Below, piece after piece: positions 1 to 6,133 of a stretch of DNA of 7,774 nucleotides; the stretch's first letter is position 1, and the number at the start of each line of letters is the position of its first letter. The notes below the pieces were generated by a model. That model was not told the origin of the DNA, did no database searches, and worked only from the letters and a program-made list of their open reading frames with translations. A program made the translations under genes and the position numbers. The stretch is from Campylobacterales bacterium (GTDB taxonomy: Bacteria; Campylobacterota; Campylobacteria; Campylobacterales; QNZT01), in contig DQSO01000006.1 in assembly GCA_015663225.1 (NCBI GenBank), positions 1 through 7,774 of the forward strand, read 5' to 3'.

Positions 1-935
1 CGAGTGAGTGTTCCATCTAATGCTATACTATATAATTTACCTTTATCAGTACCCCAAGCCTTAGCTGTGATAAATTTACCATCATGATAGACAAGAGATC
101 TAAACCTGCCAGTTAAAGTTGCTTTGTAAGTAAAATTTGTTATTTCGTCTGTAGTTGTATCGAGATTGAAAGTATATACTCTTGTTTTGTCTTGATTTGT
201 CCCATCTCGTGTTAGTATCATAGCATTTGCATCTACTGGAGCACTCCCACCAACACTAACAAGATAATCCTCTATTTCACCAAAACTAGCATAGCCATTT
301 GTAGCATTTGAACAATCACGATAAGATACAACTTCACTATCACTATGATTACCAATTGCACATTGGGTTAGACGGATTCTCATAAATCTTTTATCACCAC
401 TACTGAGACCAGAAGGAACATCCCAAGTAAGAGTTTTTGTACCTTCATACTGTTTGCTTATACCTATATAACCTTTATCGCCACCTGCATTAATCATCTC
501 ATCATTGTCATAAATACCATTGTTGTCCCAATCAATCCATGCAGTTATATATCTCCACTTATCAAGGTCTTGAGATGTTCCATGTGGAGGGTCATAAGTT
601 CCACTAGCTTTATTTTTAACATAAACATCTATTGAATATGTATCAGCATCTTTATCAACTATCAAATCATCAGGGTTTGTTATAGCATCATCACTATCTC
701 CATCAGCATTAGCTGAAAAGTGACCAGGATCTTCAGCATTAACTGCAGAACCTAGATATACATTTGGAGTAACTCGCTCTGCATTTCTTCTTGCAGGAAC
801 ATTTGTGTCATATTTTGATTTGTTATACTTGTAGCTTCCACCATCTGGTGCATCGCCATAATCTTTAGTAGGCGAACCATCACCAAAGGAGAGAGTATAA
901 AGCAGTGCTAAAGTTAATACTAGTTTTAAGTTCAT
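1..935 (-). CDS. Exported GEVED-domain protein, N-terminal part (runs off the left edge)
   Basis: The frame is open from an ATG at 933-935 to the window edge, giving about 311 residues with no stop. A good ribosome binding site (AAGGAAG on the minus strand) lies just upstream. Residues 1-18 look like a signal peptide (charged MNLK, then a leucine-rich core ending LSFG), so the product is probably exported. Residues 25-228 match the GEVED domain layout: DYGDAPDG at 25-32, YLGSAVNAED at 60-69, an acidic DGDSDD stretch at 78-83, AWIDWDNNG at 132-140, TLTWDVPSG at 168-176, RFMRIRL at 183-189 and the signature FGEIEDYLV at 218-226. This family occurs in large secreted or surface proteins of marine and environmental bacteria, often in tandem or with adhesion domains; its biochemical role is not established. 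From about residue 234 a different region begins (MILTRDG, RVYTFNLD, LVYHDGKFITAKAWGTDKG) that resembles a beta-propeller or beta-sandwich with short repeated strands. It is divergent from the TPR gene. Total size and C-terminal anchor are outside the window. Confidence 0.85.
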   Translation of the reverse strand, partial: MNLKLVLTLALLYTLSFGDGSPTKDYGDAPDGGSYKYNKSKYDTNVPARRNAERVTPNVYLGSAVNAEDPGHFSANADGDSDDAITNPDDLIVDKDADTYSIDVYVKNKASGTYDPPHGTSQDLDKWRYITAWIDWDNNGIYDNDEMINAGGDKGYIGISKQYEGTKTLTWDVPSGLSSGDKRFMRIRLTQCAIGNHSDSEVVSYRDCSNATNGYASFGEIEDYLVSVGGSAPVDANAMILTRDGTNQDKTRVYTFNLDTTTDEITNFTYKATLTGRFRSLVYHDGKFITAKAWGTDKGKLYSIALDGTLT

Positions 936-1051
936 AAGACTTCCTTTGAAAAATATATATACCTATATCGGCATATATCTACAAAAGTAAAGTAAAATTT
1001 GATTTTTTTTAAATAGTGTCGATATATGACATAGACAACTAGGAGTTATTA
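936..1051. promoter_or_regulatory. Divergent intergenic region with promoters for the GEVED and TPR genes
   Basis: This 116-base AT-rich gap must carry the promoters of both divergent genes. For the plus-strand gene a plausible sigma70 pair is TTGATT at 999-1004 and TATATG at 1023-1028, with an 18-base spacer, and the ribosome binding site AGGAG at 1041-1045 sits 6 bases before the ATG. The -10 candidate overlaps an inverted repeat, TGTC at 1017-1020 and GACA at 1028-1031, which could be an operator. For the minus-strand gene no -35/-10 pair stands out; the sequence GCCGATAT (minus strand, 965-972) resembles a sigma28 -10 element but lacks a matching TAAA box at the right distance. All site calls come from reading the sequence by eye. 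Confidence 0.4.
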
Positions 1052-2119
1052 ATGGAAGTGATAGAAGAGAAGTTATGGAGTATTTTAAAACTAACTCACA
1101 ATGGAGAGTTAAATCCTGTATCTATGGAGTATTTAAAACAAGGTCTTGGAGGTTTTTTTGCAAAGTATGTTTATGATAGAGATCTGAATTTTGTACAGTT
1201 TACTAAGTGGCTTGGTAGTGATATTGAGTATGAGAGAGTAGATATATTGGTTTTAGCTGAAAACTTGAGTAAGATATATCATCTTCATCGTGATTTTGAG
1301 AGTGCGGTACTACTTCGCAAGATAAAGTTAAAAAAGATGCTAAGTGATGGTAAAAGTGAAAAAGCATCATTAGAGTATTATATCTTAGCAAATTGGTTTT
1401 TTGAAAAAGGAAATTTTAAAGAGGCTTTGCAAAATATCACTCTTGGTATAAAGAGTATTGATACTAAAAACTTAACAAAAGAAAATCTGAAAGTGCTTAT
1501 TGAGAGTATGATCATGAAAGAGCAGTTAAATATGCTTTTACCACATGATACTAAGTTAATATCTGATAATTTAGAAAAATTATTAAGATTGGTTATCGAA
1601 AGATCAATGCATATTAGCACCAAAGATTCAAACTCACTAAAAGTAAGAGTTTATGCTTTGATTGTATCAAATAATATAGAAAAAAAAGAGTATACAAAAG
1701 CTATTTTAGTAGGCAACAAAGCTATTGAGCTGATAGATAAAGAAGATTTAAACTTAAAAACAATGTTAAAATACTATCTTTTTGAGAAGTTATCTTATGC
1801 TTATCTTTTTGAGAAAAATCATGAAAAGGCTATTGAGATTAGCAGGAAAGCTTTGGGATTAAAAGAGCAACTTATTACACTTCCTGTATATAGTGTATTG
1901 GTTATTTTAGTAGAGAGTTATTTGGCTCAAAAAGAGTATGATGAAGCTCTAAGATATGCACATGAAGCAAATAGTTATGTTAACAATTCAGTAGATAAGC
2001 TAGAGTATATATATGAGATATTGAGTAAACTATATTCATATAAGGGTGATAATAAAATCGCTAAAGAGTATCAAGATAAGTTAAAACACTTAGCCGAAGG
2101 GGTTAAACATATAGTTTAG
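1052..2119 (+). CDS. TPR-repeat protein of unknown function
   Basis: The product has 355 residues with no signal peptide or membrane segment, so it is probably cytoplasmic. The start is supported by AGGAG 6 bases upstream. It is almost entirely helical. TPR-like helix pairs are visible at about 108-136 (ILANWFFEKGNFKEALQNI), 201-229 (IEKKEYTKAILVGNKAIEL), 246-270 (LSYAYLFEKNHEKAIEIS), 283-310 (LVESYLAQKEYDEALRYA) and 322-347 (LSKLYSYKGDNKIAKEY). These have the small/large/aromatic spacing expected of TPRs. The first 100 residues (including GGFFAKYVYDRD and TKWLGSDIEYERVDIL) are not a repeat I recognise. TPR proteins usually act as protein-protein scaffolds, but no partner can be named from the context: its downstream neighbour is a pseudogene remnant and it is divergent from a surface protein. 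It resembles the TPR regions of signalling or regulatory proteins but has no attached output domain. Confidence 0.8.
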   Translation: MEVIEEKLWSILKLTHNGELNPVSMEYLKQGLGGFFAKYVYDRDLNFVQFTKWLGSDIEYERVDILVLAENLSKIYHLHRDFESAVLLRKIKLKKMLSDGKSEKASLEYYILANWFFEKGNFKEALQNITLGIKSIDTKNLTKENLKVLIESMIMKEQLNMLLPHDTKLISDNLEKLLRLVIERSMHISTKDSNSLKVRVYALIVSNNIEKKEYTKAILVGNKAIELIDKEDLNLKTMLKYYLFEKLSYAYLFEKNHEKAIEISRKALGLKEQLITLPVYSVLVILVESYLAQKEYDEALRYAHEANSYVNNSVDKLEYIYEILSKLYSYKGDNKIAKEYQDKLKHLAEGVKHIV

Positions 2120-2169
2120 GACTCCTTAACCTTTACTTTGGTTTATCTTTGTATTTTTCTTTGTATAAA

Positions 2170-2324
2170 GGAGAGTTTGATGGTGTATACTATATAGTAG
2201 ATCTTTAACTCTTGAAAACATATTTGATAAAGTAACTTATGATCATCTTTCGTATGCTTGGCAAAGTTTAGATTATGCTTCAAGAGGAAGAACTCTAAAA
2301 TTAAATCTAAATTATAAGTTTTAA
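2170..2324 (+). pseudogene. Remnant of the C-terminus of a TonB-dependent receptor
   Basis: Two adjacent stretches in different frames read like the last strands of a TonB-dependent outer-membrane receptor. The first (2170-2205) encodes GEFDGVYYIVDL and then hits TAA at 2206. The second, in another frame (about 2202-2324), encodes SLTLENIFDKVTYDHLSY, then about 7 residues, then SRGRTLKLNLNYKF followed by a TAA stop at 2322-2324. In intact receptors the order is a GY..vdL strand, a short segment, an LTL.v.NiFDK.Y..H strand, and a final GR..kl.l.Y.F strand ending in phenylalanine at the very C-terminus. Here the first two are fused with the intervening 15-25 residues missing and the frame changed, as expected after a small deletion. 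No start codon, plug domain or upstream barrel remains: the TPR gene ends only 50 bases earlier. What the receptor carried (iron-siderophore, cobalamin or other) cannot be told. Confidence 0.6.
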
Positions 2325-2400
2325 ATTTAAATTTGGAAAAAATTAACTCTTTTTGGGTACTATATTCTCTTAAAAAATTGTTATCAATAGAGGGGAAACT
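2325..2400 (+). promoter_or_regulatory. Probable promoter and ribosome binding site for the speE-like/coaE/dapF block
   Basis: This short AT-rich stretch separates the receptor remnant from the first gene of the block. The best -10 candidate is in GTACTATATT (2357-2366, TACTAT or TATATT) behind a T-rich run, a style common in Campylobacterota promoters, where the -35 is often weak. A poor -35 (TTGGAA, 2333-2338) lies 19 bases before TACTAT. The purine-rich GAGGGGAA at 2390-2397 is the ribosome binding site, 3 to 5 bases before the ATG at 2401. Since the next genes overlap, this promoter probably serves all three. Confidence 0.35.
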
Positions 2401-2946
2401 ATGCAAACAAAAGATTTTATATATAACGAGATGATGGCTCATGTAGCCATAAATACACATAAAAAACCAAAAGATATACTACTTGTTGGTAGTAAAAACT
2501 CAGGTATTGTTGGGGAATTTTCAAAGTATGATGATTTGAGTGTTACTATCACTGAGCATATTGAGACTTTGGCTGATGGCTCGCATGATATAGTGATTGT
2601 AGATTTAGACAATACTCAAAATGGTGAGTTTTATGACCATGTAAGTAGAGTTTTAACTGATGATGGAGTAGTAGCTACTAGGGGTGGTAACTACTTTGAT
2701 AATTTAGAAGCTCATAAGAGTATTTTGGAAGTTGTAGCGAAAAACTTTATTGTCGCTATGCCTTACCAAATAGAGAGTCAAACTTTAATACTTGCTTCTA
2801 AGGTTTATCATCCAACAGCTGATATTATTTTACAAAGGTCTGATTTGCTTGAGGAAGTTCGATATTATAATAGTGATATTCAAATAGCTTCATTTGTAAA
2901 GCCAACTTATATCCATAAAGCACTTTTAGGTATCGCTAAAAATTGA
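2401..2946 (+). CDS. Short, degenerate spermidine-synthase-like protein (SpeE family)
   Basis: The 181-residue product aligns by eye to the Rossmann domain and C-terminus of spermidine synthases. IYNEMMAHVAI at 7-17 matches the conserved I.hEMm.Hvp motif. DILLVGSKNSG at 25-35 sits where the SAM-binding glycine loop (GGGDGG) should be. DIVIVDLDNT at 63-72 is at the catalytic (D.tDP) strand, and RYYNSDIQIASFVKP at 154-168 matches the conserved C-terminal RYYnp.iH.aaFalP. Compared with the usual 260-300 residues it lacks the N-terminal beta domain and about 35 residues after the ITE (50-52) strand. It has also lost the glycine loop, the second aspartate of the nucleoside-binding ExD and the DPIGP loop. 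It is therefore unlikely to make spermidine, although the frame is intact. As I recall, H. pylori also has speE next to coaE, with an unusual active site, so this may be a conserved divergent branch rather than decay. Its stop overlaps the coaE start. Confidence 0.75.
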   Translation: MQTKDFIYNEMMAHVAINTHKKPKDILLVGSKNSGIVGEFSKYDDLSVTITEHIETLADGSHDIVIVDLDNTQNGEFYDHVSRVLTDDGVVATRGGNYFDNLEAHKSILEVVAKNFIVAMPYQIESQTLILASKVYHPTADIILQRSDLLEEVRYYNSDIQIASFVKPTYIHKALLGIAKN

Positions 2947-3551
2947 CAAATCTCTCTCATGCGATAGTTGTAACTGGATCGATTGCTACTGGTAAGAGTA
3001 CAGTTACATCTTTGCTTATGATGAGTGGTTTTAAAATAATAGATGCAGATGCAATAGCTCATAAACTTTTGGATTATCACAGTGCTAAAATAGCTTTGAT
3101 GTTTGGTAGCGAGTTTGTGAGCAGGGGCAAGGTTGAGAGAAAAAAGCTTGGAACTATAATCTTTAGTGATGAGGTTCAAAGAGATAGACTTGAAAAGTTT
3201 TTACACCCTTTGATAAAAGAGGAGATACTCTCTCAAAGTGCTTTTTGTGAAAGTAAAGATATACCTTACATCATCGATATTCCACTATTTTTTGAAAAGA
3301 AAAATTATGACCTTGATGAGGTTTTAGTTGTATATACTACTAAAGAGCTTCAACTAGATCGTCTAATGAAGAGAGAAAACTTGAGTGAAGAAGATGCAAA
3401 AGCAAAAATATCACTCCAGATCTCTATAGAAGATAAAAAAAATATGGGAAGCTTTGTAGTAGATAACTCAGGAAATCTAAAACAATTGCAACAAGAGGTA
3501 GAGAACTTCATAACATATATAAAGGACAAATATGCAAATCTCAAAATATAA
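2943..3551 (+). CDS. coaE: Dephospho-CoA kinase
   Basis: CoaE phosphorylates the 3'-hydroxyl of dephospho-CoA with ATP, the last step of coenzyme A synthesis, in the cytoplasm. At 202 residues it has normal family length. Visible motifs in order are the P-loop GSIATGKST at 12-20, the substrate-binding DAD at 34-36, RKKLGTIIF at 66-74, LEKFLHPLI at 83-91, IDIPLFFE at 111-118, the lid arginines RLMKR at 140-144, ISLQISIEDKK from 156, and VDNSG at 173-177. The start is a TTG at 2943 overlapping the preceding stop (ATTGA). It is the only plausible start before the P-loop, since the next in-frame ATG falls after it. No strong ribosome binding site precedes it (only AGG at 2928-2930), so translation is probably coupled to the upstream gene. 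The 3' end overlaps dapF by 20 bases. Confidence 0.95.
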   Translation: MTNLSHAIVVTGSIATGKSTVTSLLMMSGFKIIDADAIAHKLLDYHSAKIALMFGSEFVSRGKVERKKLGTIIFSDEVQRDRLEKFLHPLIKEEILSQSAFCESKDIPYIIDIPLFFEKKNYDLDEVLVVYTTKELQLDRLMKRENLSEEDAKAKISLQISIEDKKNMGSFVVDNSGNLKQLQQEVENFITYIKDKYANLKI

Positions 3552-4275
3552 TGCAAATGGAAATGACTTTGTAATCTTTCATACATTTATCAAAAAAGAT
3601 AGAAGTGAGTTAGCTAAAAAACTATGCAATCGCCAAAGTGGTATAGGTGCTGATGGTTTGATAGTTTTAATCCCACATGAGAGTGAAGATTATGAGTGGG
3701 AGTTTTACAATAGTGATGGAAGTGAAGCTGATATGTGTGGAAATGGATCACGAGCAGTTGCTCTATATGCAGTTGACAATAATCTAGCAGATAAAAAACA
3801 TACATTTCTATCTGCTGCTGGGGTTATAGAAGCAGAGGTTGATAAAGATGATGTAAAAGTGAAACTTACTAAGCCAAAAATTTTAAGTGAAGTGTTTGAA
3901 AAAGAGGGTTTAGAGTGGCATTTTTATGACACAGGAGTTCCTCATTTGGTAACTTATGTTGATGATTTAGATATTTACGACAAAGAGTTAGCTTCAAAGA
4001 TGAGATATGAGTATAACTCAAATGTCAACTTTGCAAAACTTGAAAAAAATTGTATACGAGTTAGAACTTACGAGAGAGGTGTTGAAGATGAAACTCTTGC
4101 TTGTGGTACGGGTATGGCAGCTTCTTTTTATGGTCTATTTTTAGAGAAAAAAGTAGATGCAAGTTGCAGAGTTTATCCATCAAGTGGTGAAGAGTTAGAG
4201 CTTTCATATAAAGATGAATATATCTTTTTTAAAGGTGAAGTGCAAAGGGTTTTTACAACTACAATAGATGCATAA
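3532..4275 (+). CDS. dapF: Diaminopimelate epimerase
   Basis: DapF interconverts LL- and meso-diaminopimelate without a cofactor, feeding lysine synthesis and peptidoglycan. It uses two cysteines as acid and base. Both are present here: MCGNGSRA with Cys69, and ETLACGTGMAAS with Cys191. Other conserved pieces are KYNANGNDFVIF at 5-16, GIGADGLIVL at 37-46, YNSDGSEADM at 59-68, TGVPHLV at 134-140, NVNF at 164-167, YERGVEDETLACGTG at 180-194 and GEVQRVF at 235-241. The length of 247 residues is normal. The ATG at 3532 has AAAGGA (3521-3526) 5 bases upstream, inside the coaE reading frame, and the genes overlap by 20 bases. The coaE-dapF order is shared with Campylobacter jejuni, which supports both calls. 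Confidence 0.97.
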   Translation: MQISKYNANGNDFVIFHTFIKKDRSELAKKLCNRQSGIGADGLIVLIPHESEDYEWEFYNSDGSEADMCGNGSRAVALYAVDNNLADKKHTFLSAAGVIEAEVDKDDVKVKLTKPKILSEVFEKEGLEWHFYDTGVPHLVTYVDDLDIYDKELASKMRYEYNSNVNFAKLEKNCIRVRTYERGVEDETLACGTGMAASFYGLFLEKKVDASCRVYPSSGEELELSYKDEYIFFKGEVQRVFTTTIDA

Positions 4276-4389
4276 AAAGTTTTAGAGTGGAAAATATTTA
4301 TACTCTTAGTTCCTCTTTTGAGTTTTGCTACTTTTATTTGAGATGGAGCTATTAGACTATTTGGTTTTTATTTTACTTTGATAAGATAG
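4268..4389 (+). pseudogene. Possible broken small membrane-protein gene
   Basis: The 118 bases between dapF and the phosphoesterase gene hold one frame that reads like a single short hydrophobic protein. It covers 4276-4389: KVLEWKIFILLVPLLSFATFI, a TGA at 4339-4341, then DGAIRLFGFYFTLIR and a TAG at 4387-4389, four bases before the next ATG. If the TGA stood for tryptophan, the frame would be open throughout. An ATG at 4268 lies in another frame; restoring one A in the A5 run at 4274-4278 would join it to this frame (MHKK, then VLEWKIF). A two-lesion pseudogene, or chance in AT-rich DNA that tends to encode hydrophobic residues, are both possible. I do not recognise a family. Confidence 0.3.
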
Positions 4390-4393
4390 ACTT

Positions 4394-5131
4394 ATGAAAA
4401 AAATAGAAAATGTAGTAGTTTATGGCGATATACACGGGTGCTTAGATGAGTTTAAAGCTCTAAGAAAAAAACTTCAAATCTCCTCATGTGACAAAGAGAT
4501 AGTAGTAGGTGATTTTCTAAATAAAGGACCAAAATCACTAGAAACGATGCAATACCTGATAAAAAACAGTATCTCTTCAGTAATGGGTAACAATGAAGAG
4601 AAGATTTTAAGTCTACATGATAAGTATAAAAAAGATGGTAAAAAAGCTTTAAAAAAGATGAAACCATGGGAGAGCTTGATAGTTGAAAACATAAATGATC
4701 ATGAGCTTGAGTTTTTAAAACAACTTCCATATTTTATAAAGATAGAAAATCTTACAGTAGTTCATGGTGGTATTCCTCTGGGAGTATCTTTAAGTGATGA
4801 GCTTGATGATAAAACAAAAAAACAGATAACACTACTCAGGTATTACAATAAAAAGATGTGCCCTATAACTTGGAGTGATTTTGAGGGACGATATAGATTT
4901 TGGAGTGAAATTTATGACGGAAGAGATGGATTTGTAATATTTGGTCATCACCCTTTTGATGAACCTAAAAGAGATGAGTATTCTGTAGGGATTGATACTG
5001 GTTGTGTTTATGGTGAAAAGCTACATGCAGTTAAGTTCAAGCGAAAAAATAGTGGTAAGTTCAAAACTAAAAGTTATAAAATAGAGTATATAGAATCTAA
5101 AAAGAACTACTTAAAAGAGTATACGACATGA
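4394..5131 (+). CDS. PPP-family metallophosphoesterase (ApaH/PrpE-like)
   Basis: This is a 245-residue calcineurin-like phosphoesterase of the PPP type, a family that includes protein serine/threonine phosphatases and diadenosine tetraphosphatases. Metal-binding motifs in order are GDIHGC at 11-16, GDFLNKGP at 39-46 (usually GDxvdRGP), GNNEE at 65-69 (usually GNHE), VVHGG at 122-126 and FGHHPF at 183-188. The end carries the PPP hallmark GIDTGCVYGEKLHAV at 199-213. Two changes stand out: Lys replaces the phosphate-contacting Arg in the second motif, and Asn replaces the general-acid His of the GNHE motif, so activity or substrate could differ from the model enzymes. The substrate cannot be decided from sequence. 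The ATG start lies just before the first motif. The ribosome binding site is weak (ATAAGATAG). Its TGA stop overlaps the miaA ATG (ATGA), which implies coupled translation. Confidence 0.85.
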   Translation: MKKIENVVVYGDIHGCLDEFKALRKKLQISSCDKEIVVGDFLNKGPKSLETMQYLIKNSISSVMGNNEEKILSLHDKYKKDGKKALKKMKPWESLIVENINDHELEFLKQLPYFIKIENLTVVHGGIPLGVSLSDELDDKTKKQITLLRYYNKKMCPITWSDFEGRYRFWSEIYDGRDGFVIFGHHPFDEPKRDEYSVGIDTGCVYGEKLHAVKFKRKNSGKFKTKSYKIEYIESKKNYLKEYTT

Positions 5132-6012
5132 AACAGATAGCTATAATAGGGGCTACCGCATCAGGTAAAACAGCTCTTTCCATAGAGATGGCTCAAAAAT
5201 ATGATGCTTATATACTTTCACTTGACACTCTTAGTATCTATAAAGAGGTAGATATAGTATCAGCAAAACCAACTATAGATGAGAGAGCGGGTATAAAGCA
5301 CTTTGGTATAGATGAGATATATCTTGATGAGAGTTTTAGTGTTATTGAATTCTTTAAGATATATGAGAGAGCTAAACAAGAGTGTGAAGCTAAGAATAAG
5401 AACTTGATTATTGTTGGAGGATCAAGTTTTTATCTAAAATCACTTATAAATGGATTATCTTCAAATCTAAATATAAGTAAAGAAGTTAGAGAAAAATCCA
5501 AAGAAAAGCTCAAGAACTTATCCGAAGCTTACAGTTTTATTAAAGAAAAAGATTTTGAGTATAGTAAAAAAATATCTCAATCTGATAGTTATAGAATAGA
5601 AAAATGGTATGAAATTTTTTTAAGCCAAAACATAGTTCCAACTAAGTTTTTTTTAATAAACAAAAAAAAATCTCTTATAAATAGTATAAAAGTCTTTAAT
5701 ATAGAGCTTTCTAAGGATAAGTTGAGAGATAGAATAAAATTAAGAACTAATCTTATGATTAAGAATGGACTTATAGATGAAGTATACTATTTAGAGAAAA
5801 GATACGGGAGAAATCATATTGCTATGAGATCAATAGGTCTTATAGAAACTTTAAAATACCTTGATGGAAAGCTTACTATAAGGGAGTTAGAAGAACAAAT
5901 AACACTACATACCATCCAACTTGCAAAGCGACAAACTACATTTAATAAATCACAATTTCCTACAATTACTACTAATATTAAAGATAACTTAAAAATAATA
6001 ATTGATTTTTAA
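5128..6012 (+). CDS. miaA: tRNA dimethylallyltransferase
   Basis: MiaA transfers the dimethylallyl group from DMAPP to N6 of adenosine 37 in tRNAs that read codons starting with U, which improves decoding. The product has 294 residues, normal for the family. Motifs in order are the P-loop GATASGKT at 8-15, the SLDTLSIYK strand at 31-39 (usually DSxQxYkgl), SAKPT at 45-49, GIKHFGID at 55-62, VGGSSFYLKSL at 96-106 (usually GGTGlY), RIEKWYE at 156-162, LRDRIKLRTNLMIKNGLIDEV at 199-219 in two conserved blocks, SIGLIETLKYLDG at 235-247 and QLAKRQTTFNKSQF at 264-277. The SxSIYK form and the overall pattern are those of Campylobacterota. The start overlaps the phosphoesterase stop. No clear terminator follows. 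Confidence 0.96.
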   Translation: MKQIAIIGATASGKTALSIEMAQKYDAYILSLDTLSIYKEVDIVSAKPTIDERAGIKHFGIDEIYLDESFSVIEFFKIYERAKQECEAKNKNLIIVGGSSFYLKSLINGLSSNLNISKEVREKSKEKLKNLSEAYSFIKEKDFEYSKKISQSDSYRIEKWYEIFLSQNIVPTKFFLINKKKSLINSIKVFNIELSKDKLRDRIKLRTNLMIKNGLIDEVYYLEKRYGRNHIAMRSIGLIETLKYLDGKLTIRELEEQITLHTIQLAKRQTTFNKSQFPTITTNIKDNLKIIIDF

Positions 6013-6133
6013 TATTAACCTATCTCTCAGCAAAGTAAAATAAATTTTAATTATTTAATAAAATTAAGTTTTATTTAAACTAATTGTGTGTATGATTCCT
6101 AAAATAAAGAAAAACTTAAAAAAGGAAATCAAT
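6013..6133 (+). promoter_or_regulatory. Promoter region and ribosome binding site of the OmpA/lipoprotein unit
   Basis: The 121 bases between miaA and the OmpA gene are almost all A/T. The best -10 candidate is TATGAT at 6091-6096, preceded directly by TGTG and, further upstream, by periodic T-tracts (6051-6056, 6069-6076) in the style of Campylobacterota promoters without a clear -35. The ribosome binding site AAAGGAAA at 6121-6128 precedes the ATG at 6134, with AAGGA 7 bases away. This is what fixes the start; an in-frame ATG at 6086 lacks such a site and overlaps the -10 candidate. A 7-bp A/T-only inverted repeat (6057-6063 with 6069-6075, 5-base loop) is also present but has no T-run after a GC stem, so I do not call it a terminator. 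Confidence 0.45.

Noticed and set aside
965..972. A sigma28 (FliA) promoter for the GEVED gene, based on GCCGATAT.
   Set aside because: The -10 matches well, but the 4 bases at the expected -35 spacing read TTTA rather than TAAA, so it is kept only as a weak hint.
2128..2160. A possible terminator after the TPR gene: AACC (2128-2131) and GGTT (2140-2143) with a T-rich tail.
   Set aside because: The stem is only 4 base pairs with an 8-base loop, and the T-rich tail is not a clean run. It could equally be part of the receptor remnant.
2122..2173. CTCCTT (2122-2127) and AAGGAG (2168-2173) as an inverted repeat.
   Set aside because: The loop is 40 bases, and the second arm looks like an ordinary ribosome-binding-site-like purine stretch. 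Chance pairing is likely.
2143..2460. A minus-strand open frame of about 105 codons across the gap and the start of the speE-like gene.
   Set aside because: It has no recognisable protein features and overlaps the well-supported speE-like gene; the plus-strand receptor remnant explains the same bases better.
4284..4306. AGAGT (4284-4288) and ACTCT (4302-4306) as a terminator after dapF.
   Set aside because: A 5-base stem with a 13-base loop and no following T-run is too weak, and the region reads better as a broken small gene.
6057..6075. AT-only inverted repeat after miaA as an intrinsic terminator.
   Set aside because: There are no G/C pairs in the stem. In DNA this AT-rich, such repeats arise often by chance.
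6086..6133. A longer N-terminus for the OmpA protein starting at ATG 6086.
   Set aside because: It would put 16 lysine-rich residues ahead of a clear signal peptide and would overlap the likely -10. The ribosome binding site fits the ATG at 6134.
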